Assembly (NCBI GenBank): GCA_003023105.1 | Contig: PXSZ01000028.1 | Span: 1-27,811, forward strand | DNA from: Bacteroidetes bacterium QH_10_64_37 | GTDB taxonomy: Bacteria; Bacteroidota; Rhodothermia; Rhodothermales; Salinibacteraceae | Length of the DNA stretch: 27,811 nucleotides | Direction of reading: 5' to 3' | In this document: positions 1-8,386 of the stretch, in pieces | Position numbering within the stretch: the first letter of the stretch is position 1 | How the letters are laid out: every line of letters begins with the position of its first letter | The notes under the pieces: generated by a model | What the model saw: the letters and a program-made list of their open reading frames with translations, nothing else | Told to the model about the DNA's origin: nothing | Databases searched by the model: none | Made by a program: the position numbers and the translations under genes

Positions 1-386
1 TTGCCCCAACCCCGCGCTACGACGGCGGCGTGGCTGGTCATCCCCCCACGGGAGGTGAGAATGCCCTCCGCCGCGTCCATGCCGCCCACGTCCTCGGGGC
101 TCGTCTCGATGCGGACCAGGATGATGTCCTCGCCGTCCTCGTTTCAGGCTTCCGCATCGTCGGCGGTAAACACAGCGCGGCCGACGGCGGCGCCGGGCGA
201 GGCGGGCAGCCCTTCGCCCATCACGTCCTGTTCGTAGTCGACGTCGGACGCGAACTGCGGGTGGAGAAGCTGCTCCAGGTGGCCCGGCTCCACGAGGTTC
301 TTCACCGCGTGGTCCTTTTCGATGAGCCCGTCGTCTACCGTGTCAACGGCGATCTTGAGGGCCGCCGGGTCGATCAAAGAATACAT
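1..386 (-). pseudogene. ppdK: Pyruvate phosphate dikinase remnant (truncated, with in-frame stop)
   Basis: The minus strand encodes the central part of pyruvate, phosphate dikinase (pyruvate + ATP + Pi to PEP + AMP + PPi) and runs off the left edge. Recognisable blocks, in order, are [58 protein letters not shown] and [13 protein letters not shown]. The last block contains the phosphohistidine of the swivelling domain. Two lesions are visible. The first roughly 330 residues of the family are missing, because homology begins at about 375 just after a local ATG at 384-386, with a TAG stop a few codons upstream. There is also an in-frame TGA at 144-146, after which the same frame continues the family sequence without a shift. 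Homologues often have Trp at this position, so a TGG to TGA change is likely. Other genes here end in TGA, so recoding is unlikely. I infer a decayed partial copy; a sequencing error could explain the TGA but not the missing 5' end. Confidence 0.75.
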
Positions 387-461
387 GGAATCAGAGCCGT
401 TAACTACGCAGAGGAACCGGAGGCAGAGGTGGATGAATCTCCCACGCCCTCACTCCCGTTA

Positions 462-469
462 CAAATATA
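462..469 (-). promoter_or_regulatory. Possible Bacteroidota -7 element
   Basis: The minus strand reads TATATTTG, an exact match to the Bacteroidota -7 consensus TAnnTTTG. It lies about 76 bases upstream of the ATG of the ppdK remnant. I see no well-spaced -33 TTTG; the nearest TTG is only 14 bases upstream. It may be a leftover promoter or a chance match. Confidence 0.25.
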
Positions 470-567
470 AAGTCAGAAGACAGCAACGTCCGGTCTGGCA
501 CTGGATGTGTACTACATCATAATGCTGTCGAACAGCCGGTTTCTGCCGCAGACCGGCCCGTTTGCCG

Positions 568-593
568 TCAATTTGTCATCGGACGCTGATGAC
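568..593 (+). promoter_or_regulatory. Candidate promoter/operator upstream of dps
   Basis: TCAATTTG (568-575) resembles the Bacteroidota -7 box TAnnTTTG, with one mismatch in the fixed bases. It runs directly into a perfect inverted repeat, GTCATC (575-580) and GATGAC (588-593). The dps ATG is about 70 bases downstream. A dyad just after a -7 box is a plausible repressor site, and dps genes are commonly controlled by redox or iron regulators. No specific regulator can be named from the sequence. Confidence 0.3.
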
Positions 594-661
594 GGGCTGA
601 CAGTTCTGTGACACGACCCTTCCATTCCGAGCACCTTCGAATAACCCACACCCCAACCAGT

Positions 662-1243
662 ATGCCTACGACCAGCACGAAGAATACCGAGACCGCTTAT
701 GGAGAGCCCTGGCGTCCCCGGCAGATGATTGAGGACAACCCGATCGGGCTCGACCAGGAGGTTGCCGAGCAACTCATCCCGAAACTCGACGAGATCCAGT
801 GTACGCTCTGGATGCTGTTTCATCAGTACCAGAAGCACCACTGGCTCGTGGAAGGGCCGCAGTTCAGGGAGCTGCACCTCTTCCTCGAAGAGAATTACGA
901 GGAGGTGCACAGGTATGTGGACCGCGTGGCTGAGCGCATCACGGCCCTCGGCGGCATTCCAACGAGTGCACCGGATGCGCAGGCCGAGCTCTCCCACGTG
1001 GAGCACGAGCCGGAGGGCACCTACCGCGTCCGGCAGATGCTCAGGCACGATCTCGACGCCGAGCGCGTCCTCGCGGAGTTTCTCCGAGAGACAATTGACC
1101 AGGCACGCGAACTCGGCGACCCCGGCACGAAGCGCGAGCTGCAAAAGGTGCTGACCAAGGCCGAGGATCGGGCCCATCACCTCGATCACTTCCTCGGCGA
1201 AGACAGCCTGGAGGTGGGCCGCCCCAACGGCGACGCGGCATAA
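662..1243 (+). CDS. dps: Dps-family DNA-binding mini-ferritin
   Basis: Encodes 193 residues. Dps proteins form cytoplasmic dodecamers that oxidise Fe(II), usually with peroxide, store the iron and protect DNA. The inter-subunit ferroxidase ligands are all present at family spacing: H60 (in HHWLVEGP), H72, E76 (Asp in E. coli Dps), D87 and E91 (in DRVAER). The first 25 or so residues are polar and may be a flexible tail. I chose the ATG at 662; an in-frame GTG at 608 would add 18 residues of unlikely sequence. The gene stands alone, with a possible promoter and dyad at 568-593 and a hairpin terminator just downstream. The family call is firm; DNA binding is not shown by the sequence. Confidence 0.93.
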   Translation: MPTTSTKNTETAYGEPWRPRQMIEDNPIGLDQEVAEQLIPKLDEIQCTLWMLFHQYQKHHWLVEGPQFRELHLFLEENYEEVHRYVDRVAERITALGGIPTSAPDAQAELSHVEHEPEGTYRVRQMLRHDLDAERVLAEFLRETIDQARELGDPGTKRELQKVLTKAEDRAHHLDHFLGEDSLEVGRPNGDAA

Positions 1244-1293
1244 CCGCGCACCGGTTCCGGTCCGGCCGGGGCTCGGTCGGCACCCGTTGTTTT

Positions 1294-1330
1294 GAAGCCC
1301 GGCACCGCCCCTCCGGTGTCGGGCTTCTTC
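1294..1330 (+). terminator. Rho-independent-like terminator after dps
   Basis: A 13-base arm (1294-1306, GAAGCCCGGCACC) pairs with 1315-1327 (GGTGTCGGGCTTC) with a single G-T wobble and an 8-base loop. It is followed by a short pyrimidine/T-rich run. It lies 50 bases after the dps stop and ahead of topA. Confidence 0.75.
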
Positions 1331-1531
1331 TATGTTTGCGGTGGGGACGGGGCTGATTCGAGCGGTTGAATTGGGGCGGAGGTTTGGAGTCAAAACAAAT
1401 TTGTCACAGGTGGGCTCGGAACGACCCTCCCGGGCGGGCGTGCTTACCGATCCAATTTTGACCGACGGGGGCTTCCTCACCTCTCGCAGCGCATCTCTGT
1501 TTCTTTGTCACCTCGAACTTTTTTGTCGCCC

Positions 1532-4117
1532 ATGAAGCGTTTGGTTGTCGTTGAGTCGCCGACAAAGGCCCGAACGATCCGGGCCTTTTTGCCGGAAAAT
1601 GGATTTCGCGTCGAGGCGAGCATGGGACATATCCGCGACCTCCCGGCGTCGGCGGACCAGATCCCGTCGGAGCACGAAGACGAGGACTGGGCCCGGCTCG
1701 GGGTGAAAGTGACCAACGGCTTTGAGCCGCTCTACATCGTACCGCCCGACAAGAGGGACGTGGTCCGCGACCTGAAACGGGCCATCGACGATGCCGACGT
1801 GCTCTACATCGCCACGGACGAGGACCGGGAAGGCGAGTCCATCGGATGGCATCTCGTGAATGTTCTGGATCCGAACGTGCCGGTCGAGCGCATGGTCTTC
1901 CATGAGATTACGGAGGACGCCATTCGCCGGGCCCTGGAAGAGACGCGCGACATCGACGAGCACCTGGTGGAGGCGCAGCAGACGCGCCGCATCCTCGACC
2001 GCCTCGTCGGCTACTCGATCTCGCCCCTGCTCTGGCGCAAGATCAAGCCCAAGCTCTCGGCGGGCCGCGTGCAGAGCGTGGCGGTGCGGCTTCTGGTCCA
2101 CCGCGAGACCGAGCGCATTACGTTCGTGCCGGCCACCTACTGGGACCTGGAGGCGCAGCTGGCCAAGAAAGGAATCGGTGTGGAGGCCGAGATGACGCAC
2201 CTGAATGAGGTGCGGCTTGCCTCGGGGAAGGACTTCGACGAGGACACGGGACGGCTCAAGGAGTCGCTCACCGAAGGCGAGGACGTGGTGCTGCTCGACG
2301 AGAAGCAGGCCACCGCCCTCGCCGAGCACCTGCCGGAGACGACCTGGCGTATCGCCGACATCAAGGAGCGGACGCGCACGAAGACCCCCTTCGCGCCCTT
2401 CATCACGTCTACTCTCCAGCAGGAGGCCAACCGCAAGCTCAATCTCTCGTCGAGCCGCACGATGAGCATCGCGCAGTCGCTCTACGAGAATGGCTACATC
2501 ACCTACATGCGCACCGACTCAACGAACCTGTCCGAGGAAGCGGTAAAGGGCGCCCGCCGCACCGTGACGCAGCGCTACGGCGACGAGTACCTGAGCGACG
2601 GAGTCCGCCGATACAGCTCCTCCGAGAGCGCGCAGGAGGCCCACGAGGCCATCCGGCCCGCCGGGTCCGACATGAAGACTCGGGACGAGCTCGGCCTCAG
2701 CGGCATCGAAGCGGCGCTCTACGACCTGATCTGGAAGCGCACCCTCGCCACCCAGATGGCCGACGCCAAGATCCGCTACACGAACGTCTACTTCGACGCC
2801 GAGGTGGACGGCGACGTGGCTCGCTTCCGGGCCTCCGGCAAGCGGCTCGACTTTCCGGGCTTCTTCCGCGTGCTGGTGGAGGGGGCCGACGACCCCGAGG
2901 CAGCCCTTCGGAACCAGGAGCGTCCGCTGCCGCCGCTCGACGTGGGAGAAACGTCCGCCCAATCGACCGACGAGGACGGGTTCCAGGTCCGGTCCGTGGA
3001 GCCCATTGGGCACGAGACGAAGCCGCCCTCGCGCTACACGGAGGCCTCGCTCGTGGAGACCCTCGAGGAGGAAGGCATCGGGCGCCCGTCCACGTACGCC
3101 TCCATCATCGGCACCATTCAGCAGCGCGGCTACGTGCGCAAAAAGGGCAGCACGCTCGTGCCCACCTTCACGGCCTTCGCCACGAATAACCTCATGGAGG
3201 CTCAGTTCGAGCCCCTGGTCGACGTTCACTTTACCGCGGAGATGGAGGAGGTGCTCGACGACATTGCCCGAGGGCGGAAAAAACCCACTCCGTACCTGCG
3301 GGACTTCTACAAAGGAGACGAGGGCGTCGAGCCTCGAGTGGAGGAGGGCCTGGAGGCGATTGATGCCCGCGACATCAGTTCCATGTCCTTCCCCGACCAA
3401 TGGGGCGACCACGTGGTGCGCGTTGGGAAGTACGGGCCGTACGTGGAAGGAGAGATGAATGGCTCCACCGTGACCGCTTCGCTCCCCGACGACCTGGCGC
3501 CCGGCGACACCACCGAGGAGCGTCTCCGAGAGATTTTGGAGGAAGCAAACAAGGGGGATCGAGTGCTCGGTATTCACCCCGAGGCCGACCTGCCGGTGCT
3601 CCTCAAGTCCGGCCCCTACGGCCCCTACGTGCAGCTCGGCGACGACGAAGAGGACGACCCGAAGCGCGTCTCCCTGCCGCCGGGCGTAGAGCCGGAGGAC
3701 GTGGACTTTGACCTCGGGCTCAAGATTGTCAACCTCCCGCGGACGTTGGGCGAGCACCCAGAGACCGGCAACGAGATTGAGGCCGACATCGGCCGCTACG
3801 GCCCCTACGTTCGGCACGAGGACACGTTTGCGTCCCTCAAGAAGAGCGACGACGTGCTGGAGGTCGGGCTGGAGCGAGCCCTGGAACTGATCCGGGGGCA
3901 AGAGGACCGCAACGAGCCGGATCGTGTCCTCGGGCCGCACCCGGGCACCGAGGAGCCCGTGGAGGTCTGGAATGGTCGATACGGGCCGTACGTGAAGCAC
4001 GATGGCACCAACGCCTCCCTCAAGGACGATCAGTCCATCGACGCCCTGACGATGGAGGAGGCCCTCGACCTGCTGGCGGAGAAGGGCGATGAGGCGACGC
4101 AGAAGGTGCGAGGGTGA
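1532..4117 (+). CDS. topA: DNA topoisomerase I (type IA)
   Basis: Encodes 861 residues. The enzyme relaxes negative supercoils by transient cleavage of one DNA strand. The N-terminal TOPRIM domain has VVVESPTKA (E8 catalytic) and TDEDREGE (about 95-102, metal-binding acids). The catalytic tyrosine is Y325 in YITYMRTDST. After the core, from about residue 630, come four repeats each marked by an [RKP]YGPYV motif (near genomic 3430, 3617, 3796 and 3977), as in the topoisomerase C-terminal repeat family. There are no Cys4 zinc ribbons, and I find no cysteine in the whole protein. The ATG at 1532 puts TOPRIM at the very N terminus; an in-frame TTG at 1505 is less likely. The gene converges on rsgA. 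Strongly acidic composition suggests salt adaptation. Confidence 0.97.
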   Translation: MKRLVVVESPTKARTIRAFLPENGFRVEASMGHIRDLPASADQIPSEHEDEDWARLGVKVTNGFEPLYIVPPDKRDVVRDLKRAIDDADVLYIATDEDREGESIGWHLVNVLDPNVPVERMVFHEITEDAIRRALEETRDIDEHLVEAQQTRRILDRLVGYSISPLLWRKIKPKLSAGRVQSVAVRLLVHRETERITFVPATYWDLEAQLAKKGIGVEAEMTHLNEVRLASGKDFDEDTGRLKESLTEGEDVVLLDEKQATALAEHLPETTWRIADIKERTRTKTPFAPFITSTLQQEANRKLNLSSSRTMSIAQSLYENGYITYMRTDSTNLSEEAVKGARRTVTQRYGDEYLSDGVRRYSSSESAQEAHEAIRPAGSDMKTRDELGLSGIEAALYDLIWKRTLATQMADAKIRYTNVYFDAEVDGDVARFRASGKRLDFPGFFRVLVEGADDPEAALRNQERPLPPLDVGETSAQSTDEDGFQVRSVEPIGHETKPPSRYTEASLVETLEEEGIGRPSTYASIIGTIQQRGYVRKKGSTLVPTFTAFATNNLMEAQFEPLVDVHFTAEMEEVLDDIARGRKKPTPYLRDFYKGDEGVEPRVEEGLEAIDARDISSMSFPDQWGDHVVRVGKYGPYVEGEMNGSTVTASLPDDLAPGDTTEERLREILEEANKGDRVLGIHPEADLPVLLKSGPYGPYVQLGDDEEDDPKRVSLPPGVEPEDVDFDLGLKIVNLPRTLGEHPETGNEIEADIGRYGPYVRHEDTFASLKKSDDVLEVGLERALELIRGQEDRNEPDRVLGPHPGTEEPVEVWNGRYGPYVKHDGTNASLKDDQSIDALTMEEALDLLAEKGDEATQKVRG

Positions 4118-4149
4118 GGGGGCGTGGGCGAGGGAGAGCGTGGGAGGGA

Positions 4150-4215
4150 AGTGCGTATGGCGTATGGCGTATTTCGTAGATGACTTTCCGATACGCAATA
4201 CGCACTACGCAACAC
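4150..4215. repeat. Imperfect inverted repeat between topA and rsgA
   Basis: The left arm holds tandem GCGTATG units (4153-4172). The right arm (4189-4215) holds ATACGCA and CTACGC units. About 16 of 19 bases pair across a short centre. It sits between two converging stop codons and touches that of rsgA (4216-4218), so it may act as a two-way terminator. There is no T-tract on either side. Confidence 0.5.
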
Positions 4216-5190
4216 TCAATACTCCGGCGTTTGCTCCTCTTGCAGAGAGTCCAGGATGGCGAGGTAGCTCTTGTGGCGCTCCGGGTGGATGTCGCCGCGC
4301 TCGACGGCCGCCTTCACGGCGCAGCCCGGCTCGTGGTCGTGGGTGCAATCCGGAAACTCGCAGGCGTTTACGTAGGGCGCGAGATCCGGAAAAAAGTGCG
4401 CGAGATCCTTCGGGTGCACGTCGCGCAGCCCAAACTCCCGGATGCCGGGCGTATCGACGACGTAGCCTCCGTTCGAGAGCGGGTGCAGCTCGGCGTGGGT
4501 CGTGGTGTGAGTGCCCTTTCGGGTCTTCTCGCTCACGGCGCTCGTTTTCAGGTTGAGGTCCGGTTCGAGGGCGTTGATGAGGGTGGTCTTGCCGGTGCCG
4601 GACGGGCCGGTAATGGCGTTGATCTGTTCCGCGAAGGCGTCGCGGAGCCGCTCAAGGCCGATCCCCTCCGTGGCACTCGTCACGAGCACGGGGTAGCCGA
4701 GGTCAGTGTAGCGGAGATGCAAGTCCATGACCGTCGGCGTGTCGGCCTCCGTCATCAAGTCGATCTTGTTGATGATGAGGCCCGCCGGGATGTCGTGGAT
4801 CGCCGCGGCGACGAGCAGCCGATCGAGGAAGCGCGGATTGAACGCGGGCAGCTTGACGGCCTGCATGCTCCAAATGCGATCGACATTGGCGACGAGGGTG
4901 TGTTCCTGGCCTTCTCGCGGCCCCGCTGCCCGCCGGCTGAGCTTGTTTGTGCGGTCGTGAATTTCGGTGATGAAGCCGGTCTGATCCTCCTCGGTCAGTC
5001 GGATTGTGACCCGGTCCCCCACGGCGATCGGATTGGTTACGTCCTGTTTCGTGAGGCGGAACTTTCCGCGCATCCGTGACGGGATGGTTCGGCTCTCCAC
5101 CTGCACGTCGTACCAGCTGCCAGTCGAGCTCGTCACGACCCCGTCGAGGTACGTGGCGTCGGAATCGGTCGCCGGGGAGGAGGTGGCCAT
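4216..5190 (-). CDS. rsgA: Ribosome small subunit-dependent GTPase A
   Basis: Encodes 324 residues. RsgA is a circularly permuted GTPase that helps late 30S ribosome maturation. An N-terminal OB-fold region (about 12-80) is followed by G4 NKID (141-144), G1 GPSGTGKT (195-202), the switch segment KGTHTTTH (225-232) and G3 DTPG (246-249); this permuted order is diagnostic. The C-terminal zinc site has C277, C282, H284 and C290 at the family spacing. The ATG at 5190 gives a normal N terminus, and no Shine-Dalgarno sequence is seen. The gene converges on topA and has no obvious operon partner. Confidence 0.96.
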   Translation of the reverse strand: MATSSPATDSDATYLDGVVTSSTGSWYDVQVESRTIPSRMRGKFRLTKQDVTNPIAVGDRVTIRLTEEDQTGFITEIHDRTNKLSRRAAGPREGQEHTLVANVDRIWSMQAVKLPAFNPRFLDRLLVAAAIHDIPAGLIINKIDLMTEADTPTVMDLHLRYTDLGYPVLVTSATEGIGLERLRDAFAEQINAITGPSGTGKTTLINALEPDLNLKTSAVSEKTRKGTHTTTHAELHPLSNGGYVVDTPGIREFGLRDVHPKDLAHFFPDLAPYVNACEFPDCTHDHEPGCAVKAAVERGDIHPERHKSYLAILDSLQEEQTPEY

Positions 5191-5318
5191 GAACGAGGGA
5201 GAGTGCGTGATGGGGAAACCTTTCGCTCTGACTGCGCGTCCACGTGATGACCCTCAATGGGATCTTCGTTGAGGTGCCATTCAGCAAACGGGGTTTCTCC
5301 TCAAACAGTTCGTTGCCT

Positions 5319-5585
5319 ATGCCGACCGACGATTTCTACGACCGGATGCGCCGCGACTTCGAAGAGCTCGACGTCGAAAAGCAGGCCCAGTTTCTGATCG
5401 AGGCGTCGGCCTCGACGCTGGCGAGGGGAATTGAGGAGATGGGACAGGTGCTCGCCGAGGGGCTCGGAGACGTCATGCATCGGCCCGATCCGTCGTCGGA
5501 CGCGCCCGAGTCCGGCCCGGGTGCGGCAGAGCCGGAAACGGCCCAGCGGCAGGCCCCGAAGAACGGCTCCTCGTCCAGGAAATAG
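5319..5585 (+). CDS. Small acidic helical protein, unknown function
   Basis: Encodes 88 residues. I do not recognise a family. Residues 1-50 look like amphipathic helix (FLIEASASTLARGIEEMGQ). The rest is a disordered-looking tail rich in Pro, Ser, Ala and Glu. There is no signal peptide or membrane segment, so it is probably cytoplasmic. The ATG at 5319 is preferred because upstream in-frame residues are of random composition. It is divergent from rsgA and lies 70 bases ahead of another small acidic gene on the same strand, so the two may be co-transcribed. Confidence 0.65.
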   Translation: MPTDDFYDRMRRDFEELDVEKQAQFLIEASASTLARGIEEMGQVLAEGLGDVMHRPDPSSDAPESGPGAAEPETAQRQAPKNGSSSRK

Positions 5586-5655
5586 TCCCGTCTGCTTGGG
5601 AATCATCCTCCACGGATCCCTTCGCGCGTCCGCCTTCCACCAATCCGGTCCCGTT

Positions 5656-5898
5656 ATGGCTCAGGAGCGTCCCCCCGAACATCGCGAGCCCCACGATCTG
5701 AACTGGCTCGGGAAAACGGTGTATTTTGGCGGGACCCTCCTCCGCCACACGGCCAATTTGGTCGACGCAACAGCCAGCCGAGTGTCCAAAATCGCGACCG
5801 AGTCGAAGGAGGCGTTTGACCGCGAGCTTGACCCGAACATTGAGGAGGCTCGAGTGATCGAGGAAACCTCGCGTCAGGATTCTGAGACGGAGGAATGA
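5656..5898 (+). CDS. Small charged helical protein, unknown function
   Basis: Encodes 80 residues, unrecognised. After a charged start (HREPHDLNWLGK) comes a stretch that could form one long amphipathic helix (about 18-55, with LLRHTANLVDATASRVSKI). It ends in a very acidic tail. It has no signal peptide and no clear membrane span. It follows the 88-residue gene by 70 bases on the same strand. The ATG at 5656 is the only sensible start; the longer upstream frame is Arg-rich shadow sequence. Confidence 0.6.
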   Translation: MAQERPPEHREPHDLNWLGKTVYFGGTLLRHTANLVDATASRVSKIATESKEAFDRELDPNIEEARVIEETSRQDSETEE

Positions 5899-6062
5899 GC
5901 CTGCGTTGTGCCCAACGCACGATGGGAGTTCCCCACCGGCCTCATCTGTGTGGGCGCGAGTCGACCTGGGGTGGACGTGCGTCCGCGTGACGCCTCCCAA
6001 CGGTTTGCCCGCGAGGTCTCCTTCCGCAAGCATTCTTCAGGGACTTCTGCACGATCCGGCCG

Positions 6063-6953
6063 ATGGCCAACGTCGCTCCCGCACGTCGCATGCTGGTTCG
6101 AGGGGGCGAGGAGGCGGCCTGGATCATTCTTCTGATCGGGGGGCTGTTCCTCGGGGGCTGCAACGTCTTTGACGGACTCTCTCCGGAGCCAAGTAGCGTC
6201 GACGCCCTTTTGGCCGACGCCCGGACGGCCCTCGCCGCCGGAACGCCCTCCCGGGCGGTTCAGCTGCTCGAACGCGCCTACGACAAGGACTCCACTGACG
6301 TTCGCGTCCGCATAGAGCTCGGAAATGCGCTCTACGCCGAGCGCGGGCTCGATGTCTTCACCCTCCGAGCGGCGGCGGAGCACCTTGTCGGGGCGTCCGG
6401 GTCGTCGGATTCCTCGGCCGCAGTGAGGTCGTCTCCCAACGGGAGATCGTGCACCGATGGAGCCCAACCCGAACTTCGCTCCGATCGCTACGATAGGATC
6501 CCTGTAGATGCAGACCCGCTGCGCAGGCTGGCCGACCGTGCGGCGGTGGTGCAGCGTGTTCGGCGCCTCGTCGTGACGGGCGTCCTGGGGCGCCGCGCCG
6601 AGGCCTTTTCGACGACCGAGGCCCGCGTTCGCCGGAAGGGACTTCTCGTCGGGGCCGTCACGGCGGGGGCCACCGGAGTGATCGACGCCCGCGCGGTGCT
6701 AGAGGCAACCGGCAGCGCCCTGTATCTCGACCGCGCGGCCGATCCGCACCGGGCACTCGTTGCGTGTGCCGGAACGGACGCTTCGTTGGGTCAGAACCGC
6801 GACGCGCTTTGTACGCTGGAGGCCGCTGCGCGCCAAGGGGTGCAGTGGCTTCAGACTCGCAATCGTCTGTCGGAGACGGACCGAGAGTCGGTTCTTATCG
6901 GGCGCCTGCGGAGGCTTGCGGACGCCGCGAGCGCCCGGATCGACTGCTCGTAG
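6063..6953 (+). CDS. Predicted lipoprotein with TPR-like repeat
   Basis: Encodes 296 residues. A hydrophobic segment (20-32) ends in a lipobox, LGGC, with C33 as the lipidated residue, so it is predicted to be anchored in the outer or inner membrane facing the periplasm. Residues 45-90 (ALLADARTALAAGTPSRAVQLLERAY, split around two helices) look like a TPR unit. The remainder is helical with no family I recognise. An ATG at codon 10 (6090) would also give a good signal peptide, so the start is uncertain by nine codons. It lies 150 bases upstream of an outer-membrane barrel gene on the same strand, suggesting an envelope pair. Confidence 0.75.
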   Translation: MANVAPARRMLVRGGEEAAWIILLIGGLFLGGCNVFDGLSPEPSSVDALLADARTALAAGTPSRAVQLLERAYDKDSTDVRVRIELGNALYAERGLDVFTLRAAAEHLVGASGSSDSSAAVRSSPNGRSCTDGAQPELRSDRYDRIPVDADPLRRLADRAAVVQRVRRLVVTGVLGRRAEAFSTTEARVRRKGLLVGAVTAGATGVIDARAVLEATGSALYLDRAADPHRALVACAGTDASLGQNRDALCTLEAAARQGVQWLQTRNRLSETDRESVLIGRLRRLADAASARIDCS

Positions 6954-7103
6954 CCCGGCCTGGCTCTGAAATGCTCCGAGAGGAGGACGGAGTGGGAGGA
7001 GAATCCTCGCTGGACATTCGGCGTCGGAATCGCCTTCTTCAATCCCGCGTGGTCGAGACGGGACGCTTCCTCCCGTCACCGAGTGTTGAACTGCTCATCC
7101 GAT

Positions 7104-8345
7104 ATGCACTCTCGCTGCTGCACGGTCCTCCTGCTTCTCATGGTGGCCGCGATGGGGCTCCCCCCTGCGTCTGCTCAGAACAACCGGTCCACCGAGCGCT
7201 CGTTTGTCCCGTCTCCGAGCGTGCGGGCCATGGGAGACGCCGGCGTGGCCCTGCCGGGGCCGGACCGGCCCTTCTTCTACAATCCGGCCCAGTTGCCGCG
7301 CCTCTCTTCCTACTTCACCGTAGTGGGGGTGCAGGCCGCTGCCAGCCGGAGTCTGAGAGACCAGATTGCCTTTTTTAATCGCCGCCTCCAGCCGGCCATT
7401 GAGGACAATTTTGAGTGGGATACGGAGGCGCTCGACGATCTCTATCGCGACGCGCATCGGCTGGGCCGTCGTCCCGTTCGCGGGACGGGGGCCGTCGTCC
7501 TTCCATCGTTCGTGTACTCGACCGATGGGGTGGGCCTCGGAGGCGGCCTCTTCGCCAAGACGGCTCTCAACTACCGGATGAACGACGCGGGGCTGGGGGT
7601 CCCGGAGGTGTATTTGCTGAGCCGGACGGACGTCGCGGCGGTCCTGTCGGTCGGGTTCACCCTTGGGGCGATTGGCCTCCCGGGGTTGTCGGTAGGAGGG
7701 ACGGCCACCCAGAGCCGACGCTTTTTGACGTTCGAGAACAAGCCGCTCGATGCGTTTGCGCCCGACGAGACCGCTCTTCTGCTGCGAGGAAGCGCGTTTC
7801 AGGTCGACGTGGGCGGGCTCTACACCCCGTCGTGGTGGTCCCTCCCGGGGCGGCTTTCCCTGGGCGGAGCGGTCTACGACCTCCTGAGCAATCGGTACGA
7901 CTACGTCTTCGAGGGCGCCCCGGGCCTTCCGTTTCTCGACGGCTTCGCCGCAGAGGCGGCAGCGGTCGATGCAGGCACGGCAGCCCGGGAAGAGAAGCGG
8001 GCGCGTCGTCGCTTTCCCCTCACGTCCTCGTATCGGGTGGGGGCGGCCTACCGCCTCGCCTCACTGTATGCCCTCGACGACGTGGGCCTCGCAGTCGATT
8101 ATCAGGGATACGGGCACGGTCAGCAGCATTTTCTCGCGCGCCTTCACGCGGGGGTGCGCGCCACAGTCACCGAGGGGCTGACCGTCCGAGGCGGGCTCAG
8201 TGCGGGGTATCCCACGGGTGGACTGGGACTTCGCCTCGGGGCGTTCCAGATCGACTACGCCGTTCACGCGTTCGAGGAGGGGCGGGCACCCGGCCGGCTC
8301 CGGACGTACGTCCACACCGCTCGGCTCACGGTGCGCGTTCAGTAG
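7104..8345 (+). CDS. Outer-membrane beta-barrel protein (PorV/FadL-like)
   Basis: Encodes 413 residues. A signal peptide (1-24, ending in PPASA) is followed by SPSVRAMGDAGVALPG and FFYNPAQLP. This early 'gains a Gly-rich strand, then an NPA motif' pattern is typical of PorV/FadL-like outer-membrane barrels. The rest consists of alternating hydrophobic strands with Gly-rich turns (GLGGGLFAKTALNY, LGLRLGAFQIDYAV). It ends close to an amphipathic strand. The ATG at 7104 is chosen because it starts directly at the signal peptide; a GTG at 7083 is possible. It is probably expressed with the preceding lipoprotein. The barrel fold is well supported; the substrate or partner is unknown. Confidence 0.8.
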   Translation: MHSRCCTVLLLLMVAAMGLPPASAQNNRSTERSFVPSPSVRAMGDAGVALPGPDRPFFYNPAQLPRLSSYFTVVGVQAAASRSLRDQIAFFNRRLQPAIEDNFEWDTEALDDLYRDAHRLGRRPVRGTGAVVLPSFVYSTDGVGLGGGLFAKTALNYRMNDAGLGVPEVYLLSRTDVAAVLSVGFTLGAIGLPGLSVGGTATQSRRFLTFENKPLDAFAPDETALLLRGSAFQVDVGGLYTPSWWSLPGRLSLGGAVYDLLSNRYDYVFEGAPGLPFLDGFAAEAAAVDAGTAAREEKRARRRFPLTSSYRVGAAYRLASLYALDDVGLAVDYQGYGHGQQHFLARLHAGVRATVTEGLTVRGGLSAGYPTGGLGLRLGAFQIDYAVHAFEEGRAPGRLRTYVHTARLTVRVQ

Positions 8346-8386
8346 CGGTGCGGAAGAGCTCCGTGAGGTGCACCCCCGAAAGAGAA

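Noticed and set aside
144..146. TGA in ppdK as a recoded tryptophan or selenocysteine codon
   Set aside because: TGA is a normal stop in nearby genes (topA, rsgA), and the fragment is also 5'-truncated, so decay is simpler.
2519..4198. Long open frame on the strand opposite topA
   Set aside because: It mirrors topA codons in a high-GC gene, has no recognisable domain, and topA itself is certain.
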